10,666 nucleotides of DNA. Origin: a bacterium (GTDB taxonomy: Bacteria; Coprothermobacterota; Coprothermobacteria; Coprothermobacterales; JAADFF01). The notes under the pieces were generated by a model. That model had not been told where the DNA came from, searched no databases, and saw only the letters and a list, made by a program, of their open reading frames with translations. Position numbers and translations under genes: made by a program. This document shows positions 7,124 through 10,666 of the stretch, in pieces (positions within the stretch are counted from its first letter, which is position 1; every line of letters begins with the position of its first letter). The DNA lies in NCBI GenBank assembly GCA_027063755.1, contig JAMORD010000053.1, positions 1-10,666 of the forward strand, read 5' to 3'.

Positions 7124-7171
7124 ACTATACATATATATGCAACAAAAGTTTACACAAGTGTCACTTAATAT
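7086..7171 (-). promoter_or_regulatory. Purine/dcw intergenic spacer with candidate promoter
   Basis: This is the only non-coding stretch in the window. It is AT-rich. On the coding strand TTGTGT (7157-7152) and TATATG (7135-7130) are 16 bases apart and could be -35 and -10 boxes; TATAGT (7129-7124) is a second -10-like hexamer without a good -35. With the first pair, transcription would begin near 7123, at the base of the inverted repeat. Small dyads are also present: AAGTG-A-CACTT (7156-7166) and CATATATATG (7130-7139). Such AT-rich sequence often contains TATA-like words by chance, so confidence is low. I found no convincing terminator after purL. Confidence 0.3.
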
Positions 7172-9013
7172 TTACGCCTTCTCAACTACCCCCACTTTCA
7201 CGACAGGTATTTTAGAATCTACATTCTCTATGCAACGATTATCATTGCAAACAACAATTATCTTAGAATGTGCAGGAGCAGCAGAAATCTTGTCAATATG
7301 AAGTGTATAGCCATATTCAGAAAATGTCCTTTGATAACCTTGTAAGCTCTCCATATGCGACGGTGCCATAATAAAACATCCACAACTGTGAAGTTTTCTT
7401 ATAACATTCCAAATAACCCGCTCATATGCAGATGAAAATCTATCCCATCCAATAACATAGACATCACCCTCATGAGGTTTTACAATCTCTGCAAGTTTTA
7501 CCTTTCCAACAAGACCTATCACCATTGTGGGGGGAATAGGTTTGCCACCAGTTGTGTTATACAGAGAAGCATTGCCCGATACAACAGGCACACCGGCAAA
7601 CTCGCATGCATCTTTGAGACCATGCATCATAGCAGATAGTCCTTCAGGATTTTCATCGGGATCTCCGTAGTTAATGCAGTCGGTAATACCCAAGGGTTCA
7701 GCACCAACGGCAAGCGTCTTTCTAACAGCCTCCAGTGTAGCAATATATGTTCCCCAATATGCATCTTGATAACCGAGATCGCCTCTACTGTGGGTAACAA
7801 CACTATAACCATATTCGCTACCTTTAATTCTCATAATAGCAGGGCCAAATCCCGGCGGAAGCACTGTATCAGTGCCTACCATATAATCGTATTGAAAGTA
7901 AACATTAGAAGGCTCTACCTTTTCAAATGGAATATGCTTAAACTCTGGTATCTCTCCGGGAGTATACGGATACACATCTTCAAGTGGAGGATTGGTGATA
8001 ACAGAAATAGGCACTTCCATAATAACTTCATCTTTATACACAGCCCTATAAACCGGCTCCTGTATAATCTCGCCCAGTACAGCTGTCTCAAGAAGATAAT
8101 AACGGGCTATCTCCATTATCCGCTCTGCCTTTTCAGGTGATGTCAACACTGCCATACGCTCCTGAGACTCACTGATAAGAATCTCCCAAGGTTCCATGTC
8201 AGACTCTCTAAGGGGAACTCTATCAAGATAGACAACAGCCCCCAACCAACCAGCAGATGCCAGTTCAGATGTGGCAGATAGCACACCACCGGCACCAAGG
8301 TCTTGGGCCCCCTCAATGAGCCCCTCCTCTTTCATCTTGAGAAAAGCCTCTATGAGCTGTTTCTCCATAAAAGGATCGCCTACTTGTATAGATAACTTTG
8401 TGGCCTTTTCACCCTCTAAATCTTCAGATGCAAATGACGCCCCGTGTATTCCATCTCTACCGGTAGCACCGCCAAACAAGACGATAACCTGTCCCGTATA
8501 AGAGGCCTTAGATGGTATAACCTTGTCCCTCTCAACTATACCAACGGCCATGGCATTGACAAGGGGATTATGTTTATAAAACTCAGATATACGAAGTTCG
8601 CCACCAACAGTGGGTACACCAATAGAATTGCCATAGTCGGAGATGCCTCGGATAATTCCCTCTGTTACATCTCCCATATGTAAAGAATCAAGAGAGGCAT
8701 GAGGTCTTGCCCCCATGGCAAGAATATCCCTAATAATGCCACCAACACCAGTGGCAGCACCATTGTATGGTTCAACAGCGCTGGGGTGATTATGGCTCTC
8801 TATCTTAAATACCACCGCCCACTTATCGTCTATGGGCAACACACCGGCATTTCCCTGGATGGCATTCTCAGCTTTGGGAAGCATCTTTATGTATTTCTTT
8901 GTATGGCTGTAACCACAATGCTCACTCCACATAACGGTAAATGCCTCTATCTCTACAGGGGTTGGCTCCCTACCAAGCCTCTTTTTCAACTCATCGTAGT
9001 ATTTAAACGACAC
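7172..9013 (-). CDS. purL: FGAM synthetase large subunit, small-type PurL
   Basis: Catalytic ATP-dependent subunit converting FGAR to FGAM with ammonia delivered from PurQ, in a complex with PurS. At 613 aa from GTG 9013 it belongs to the short PurL type and is close to the roughly 600-residue Thermotoga form. Motifs (numbered from GTG 9013): EHCGYSHTKKYIK (31-43), FKIESHNHPSAVEPYNG (69-85) followed by ATGVGGIIRD, GGATGRDGIHGASFAS (181-196), IQVGDPF (209-215), QDLGAGGVLSATSEL (237-251), ESQERM (282-287) and NYGDPDENPEGLSAMM near 446. A GTG three codons upstream (9022) is also in frame, but AAGGGGTGG sits five bases before GTG 9013. That start gives MSFKYYDELKKRLGREP, which matches the Thermotoga N-terminus as I remember it. 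It overlaps purQ by 11 bases and is the last purine gene here; no purF or purM follows. Confidence 0.97.
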   Translation of the reverse strand: MSFKYYDELKKRLGREPTPVEIEAFTVMWSEHCGYSHTKKYIKMLPKAENAIQGNAGVLPIDDKWAVVFKIESHNHPSAVEPYNGAATGVGGIIRDILAMGARPHASLDSLHMGDVTEGIIRGISDYGNSIGVPTVGGELRISEFYKHNPLVNAMAVGIVERDKVIPSKASYTGQVIVLFGGATGRDGIHGASFASEDLEGEKATKLSIQVGDPFMEKQLIEAFLKMKEEGLIEGAQDLGAGGVLSATSELASAGWLGAVVYLDRVPLRESDMEPWEILISESQERMAVLTSPEKAERIMEIARYYLLETAVLGEIIQEPVYRAVYKDEVIMEVPISVITNPPLEDVYPYTPGEIPEFKHIPFEKVEPSNVYFQYDYMVGTDTVLPPGFGPAIMRIKGSEYGYSVVTHSRGDLGYQDAYWGTYIATLEAVRKTLAVGAEPLGITDCINYGDPDENPEGLSAMMHGLKDACEFAGVPVVSGNASLYNTTGGKPIPPTMVIGLVGKVKLAEIVKPHEGDVYVIGWDRFSSAYERVIWNVIRKLHSCGCFIMAPSHMESLQGYQRTFSEYGYTLHIDKISAAPAHSKIIVVCNDNRCIENVDSKIPVVKVGVVEKA

Positions 9014-9659
9014 GATTACCACCCCTTATCCAGTCAAGAATAGAAAGGAACACATTTTTACCATAGTCCCACCCCAGAAGCTTCTCCATGGCACGCTCGG
9101 GATGTGGCATAAGGCCAAATATGTTTTTACCCTCCGACAGTATGCCTGCTATTTTCTCATCTGAGCCATTGACATCTTCTACATATCTCAGCGCCACATT
9201 GGGATCTCCTACCTTCACATACCTCCCAAAGGCATGGGCTATAGGAAGCTTAATCTTTCCTCCCTGCTTGAAGCGAGATAGGAAAGGATTATCTGTATCT
9301 GTTATCTCCAGATCTACCCATTTGCAGATAAAAGTGCCACTGGTATTTTCAAGAAGTCCACCGGGTAAAAGTCCCATCTCCATAAGAACCTGAAAGCCGT
9401 TACATATACCAAGCACTAATCCACCTCTTTCCGCATATACTCTAACACTCTTAGAAACAGGCTCCCTTGCCGCAACAGCTCCAGCCCTGAGGTAATCACC
9501 ATATGAAAAACCTCCTGGAAGCACAACAAGGTCGTATCCCTTAACATCACCATGCCAATCTACATATTCAGGGGTAAAACCGGCAAGCTCTAATGCATAG
9601 TAGGTATCCCTATCACAGTTTGTTCCTGGATATACAACAACGGCAGCCTTGGGGTTCAT
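9003..9659 (-). CDS. purQ: FGAM synthetase glutaminase subunit PurQ
   Basis: Class I glutamine amidotransferase subunit that releases ammonia from glutamine for PurL. At 218 aa it matches the stand-alone PurQ length. The sequence shows VVYPGTNCDRDTYYALE (8-24), LPGGFSYGDYLRAGA (47-61), the nucleophile elbow LGICNGFQVL (83-92) with Cys86, and FGLMPHPERA (181-190) with His186 and Glu188 completing the triad. No catalytic residue is missing. ATG 9659 overlaps the purS stop as ATGA, with GAGGTGAGG (9665-9673) five bases upstream, so the start is well supported. Its 3' end overlaps purL. The order purS-purQ-purL fits a coupled complex with fixed subunit supply. Confidence 0.97.
   Translation of the reverse strand: MNPKAAVVVYPGTNCDRDTYYALELAGFTPEYVDWHGDVKGYDLVVLPGGFSYGDYLRAGAVAAREPVSKSVRVYAERGGLVLGICNGFQVLMEMGLLPGGLLENTSGTFICKWVDLEITDTDNPFLSRFKQGGKIKLPIAHAFGRYVKVGDPNVALRYVEDVNGSDEKIAGILSEGKNIFGLMPHPERAMEKLLGWDYGKNVFLSILDWIRGGNRVV
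9019..9027 (-). promoter_or_regulatory. RBS selecting the internal GTG start of purL
   Basis: AAGGGGTGG lies inside the end of purQ, five bases before GTG 9013. For the alternative GTG at 9022 the same element would overlap the start codon itself, so it argues for the shorter protein. Confidence 0.6.
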
Positions 9660-9907
9660 ATCATCCTCACCTCATACTGCTCCACAACAGGATTAACAAG
9701 CAGCTCTTCACATGCCTTTCTTACAATAGCCTCTGCCTCTTCTGGAGAATCTGCTTCAACCTCAATATTGACCGATTTACCTATGCGAAGAGAAGTAACA
9801 GGCAGGTTATATTCCCCTACAAGAACCTTTCTTATGGTCTCACCACGGGGATCTCTAACATTCCCTTTATACTGGATATCTATCATAAAGTGATATGTTT
9901 GCGGCAC
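9656..9907 (-). CDS. purS: FGAM synthetase small subunit PurS
   Basis: Small structural subunit that joins PurQ to the short PurL in the three-part FGAM synthetase. At 83 aa it has the usual length. It contains IDIQYKGNVRDPRGETI (9-25), then LRIGKSVNIEVEA (40-52) and a conserved C-terminal stretch KACEELLVNPVVEQYEVR (64-81). Start GTG 9907 is preferred over ATG 9886: AAGGAGGTG lies eight bases upstream, and the extra residues MPQTYHF correspond to the N-terminus of the Thermotoga protein as I recall it. It overlaps the purC 3' end by 25 bases and ends in an ATGA overlap with purQ, so translation is probably coupled on both sides. Confidence 0.96.
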   Translation of the reverse strand: MPQTYHFMIDIQYKGNVRDPRGETIRKVLVGEYNLPVTSLRIGKSVNIEVEADSPEEAEAIVRKACEELLVNPVVEQYEVRMI

Positions 9908-10575
9908 TGCTCAAGCACCTCCTTATACTTGGCCATGGGATCGCCAATATTTCTTCTGTATACATCCTTGTCAAATATCTCACCACTACGACGAAGTCTT
10001 AAAGTATCTGGGGAAATCTCGTCACCTAAGAGTATTTTTCCATCTTCCGTATTACCAAACTCAAACTTCATATCCCATAGGTCATATCCCATTTCTTTGA
10101 ATATATCCCTAAGGGCAAGAGCTATCACTTTAGCCTGCCTTTCCATCTCTTCTGCTTCATCAAGTGATGCAATACCGAGAATAGGTAAATGCTTTTTACA
10201 TACCATAGGATCATGTCTCTCATCGTCTTTGATAAAAAACTCAACAAGAGGCTCGGCAAACTCCTCGCCTTCTATACCGCCATACCTTCTAATAAAAGAG
10301 CCTGCTTTTTTAAACCTAACAACAACCTCAAGGGGATACATCTTTAAGGGGATAGCCTTAATAACATTGGGAGCGATAAACTCCACAAACTGATTATCTA
10401 TACCCCTATCTTTCAAAGCATTCATCAACCTTGCAGTAATCTCTGCACACATAGAACCCTTTCCAGACATTACATCGTGCTTTTCGCCATCACCAGCAGT
10501 AATATCATCTTTAAAATGCAGATACGCATATCCGTCTTTTATCTCTACAATCTTTGTCTTTCCCTCATATGCCAT
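9883..10575 (-). CDS. purC: SAICAR synthetase (PurC)
   Basis: Phosphoribosylaminoimidazole-succinocarboxamide synthase, joining aspartate to CAIR with ATP; it follows the PurE step. At 230 aa from ATG 10575 it is normal length. The nucleotide-binding N-terminus reads YEGKTKIVEIKDG (3-15), then FKDDITAGDG (21-30). The signature regions are IPLKMYPLEVVVR (75-87), KKAGSFIRRYGG (89-100), FFIKDDERHDPM (113-124), LLGDEISPDTLRL (182-194) and FDKDVYRR (201-208). A GTG one codon earlier (10578) is possible, but GGAGGTGA (10583-10590) is better spaced, seven bases, for the ATG. The ATG shares one base with the purE stop (TGATG). The 3' end overlaps purS by 25 bases. Confidence 0.97.
   Translation of the reverse strand: MAYEGKTKIVEIKDGYAYLHFKDDITAGDGEKHDVMSGKGSMCAEITARLMNALKDRGIDNQFVEFIAPNVIKAIPLKMYPLEVVVRFKKAGSFIRRYGGIEGEEFAEPLVEFFIKDDERHDPMVCKKHLPILGIASLDEAEEMERQAKVIALALRDIFKEMGYDLWDMKFEFGNTEDGKILLGDEISPDTLRLRRSGEIFDKDVYRRNIGDPMAKYKEVLEQCRKHITL
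9916..9924 (-). promoter_or_regulatory. Consensus RBS for the GTG start of purS
   Basis: AAGGAGGTG, a near-perfect anti-16S match, lies within the end of purC and eight bases before GTG 9907. It decides this start over the ATG seven codons further in, which has no comparable site. Confidence 0.75.
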
Positions 10576-10666
10576 CACAGGTTCACCTCCGCATTAAGTA
10601 CTTTTTCTCTCTGAGATTGTCTATACTTCCTTAGTTTCTCTTCAAGCTCAGGATACTTCAGTGCCA
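10575..10666 (-). CDS. purE: N5-CAIR mutase PurE, C-terminal fragment (5' end outside window)
   Basis: The only open frame entering the right edge encodes the last 29 residues of a protein, beginning ALKYPELEEKLRKYR and ending with TGA at 10577-10575. It is rich in Lys, Glu and Arg and probably helical. The wording (ELxEKLxxYRxxQREKVL) resembles the C-terminal helix of class I PurE, which interconverts N5-CAIR and CAIR. purE directly before purC is a very common order. The active-site region is not in the window, so the name rests on this tail plus position. Its stop overlaps the purC ATG by one base, indicating coupling. Confidence 0.8.
   Translation of the reverse strand, partial: ALKYPELEEKLRKYRQSQREKVLNAEVNL
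10583..10590 (-). promoter_or_regulatory. RBS for purC
   Basis: GGAGGTGA lies within the last codons of purE, seven bases before ATG 10575 and only four before the alternative GTG 10578. It therefore favours the ATG. Confidence 0.65.

Noticed and set aside
7086-7124. TTG at 7124 as the rsmH start
   Set aside because: It adds 13 residues unlike the family and has no SD; ATG 7085 gives the expected N-terminus. It stays possible and would put the first hairpin arm inside the coding region.
7141-7171. Intrinsic terminator after purL
   Set aside because: Only short AT-rich dyads (AAGTG-A-CACTT, ACAC-AA-GTGT) and no GC-rich stem followed by a T-run.
6762-7301. Plus-strand open frame of 179 codons across the rsmH/purL junction
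   Set aside because: No recognisable motif, low-complexity Tyr/Ile/Thr content, and it is antisense to both genes; the reading frame is open because of the coding-strand composition.
9593-10393. Plus-strand open frame of 266 codons opposite purC, purS and purQ
   Set aside because: It lies wholly against well-identified genes, has no plausible SD or domain, and its composition (Ser, Leu, Ile runs) is that of an antisense shadow.
1-10666. CRISPR array, insertion sequence, tRNA or prophage signal
   Set aside because: No regularly spaced repeats, transposase motifs, cloverleaf-like sequence or integration features were seen; practically every base is in a housekeeping gene.

Overview
The window is a dense, single-direction block of bacterial housekeeping genes, all read from the minus strand. 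In transcription order (right to left) it holds the end of purE, then purC, purS, purQ and purL for de novo purine synthesis. A short non-coding gap follows. After it come rsmH (mraW), a small FtsL-like membrane protein gene, murE, murF, mraY, murD and the first 258 codons of an ftsW/rodA-type gene, which form a division and cell-wall (dcw) cluster. No RNA gene, mobile element, CRISPR array or plus-strand gene could be supported.

Organism: a bacterium with peptidoglycan, AT-leaning by eye, with frequent ATA (Ile) and AGA/AGG (Arg) codons and several GTG or TTG starts. From memory, PurS, PurC and the short PurL look very like Thermotoga proteins in length, N-termini and motif wording. A Thermotogota member or another deep-branching thermophile is therefore my best guess. 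The Mur ligases are more divergent, so the placement is tentative.

Right part (7172-10666): purE-C-S-Q-L. PurS, PurQ and the small PurL together form the three-subunit FGAM synthetase, and PurE and PurC supply later steps. The genes overlap by 1 to 25 bases with strong Shine-Dalgarno (SD) sequences, which suggests one translationally coupled operon.

Middle (7086-7171): the only non-coding stretch, 86 bases. It is AT-rich, has promoter-like hexamers, and contributes one arm of a perfect 12-bp inverted repeat whose other arm contains the rsmH ATG.

Left part (1-7085): rsmH methylates 16S rRNA. MurD, MurE and MurF build the UDP-MurNAc peptide, MraY moves the precursor onto the lipid carrier, and the FtsW/RodA protein would use lipid II for glycan polymerisation. 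The usual mraZ before rsmH and ftsI between ftsL and murE are both absent. I see no wholly new system here. The points worth following up are the hairpin over the rsmH start, the missing ftsI with a divergent FtsL-like protein, and altered conserved residues in MurE, MurD, MurF and FtsW.
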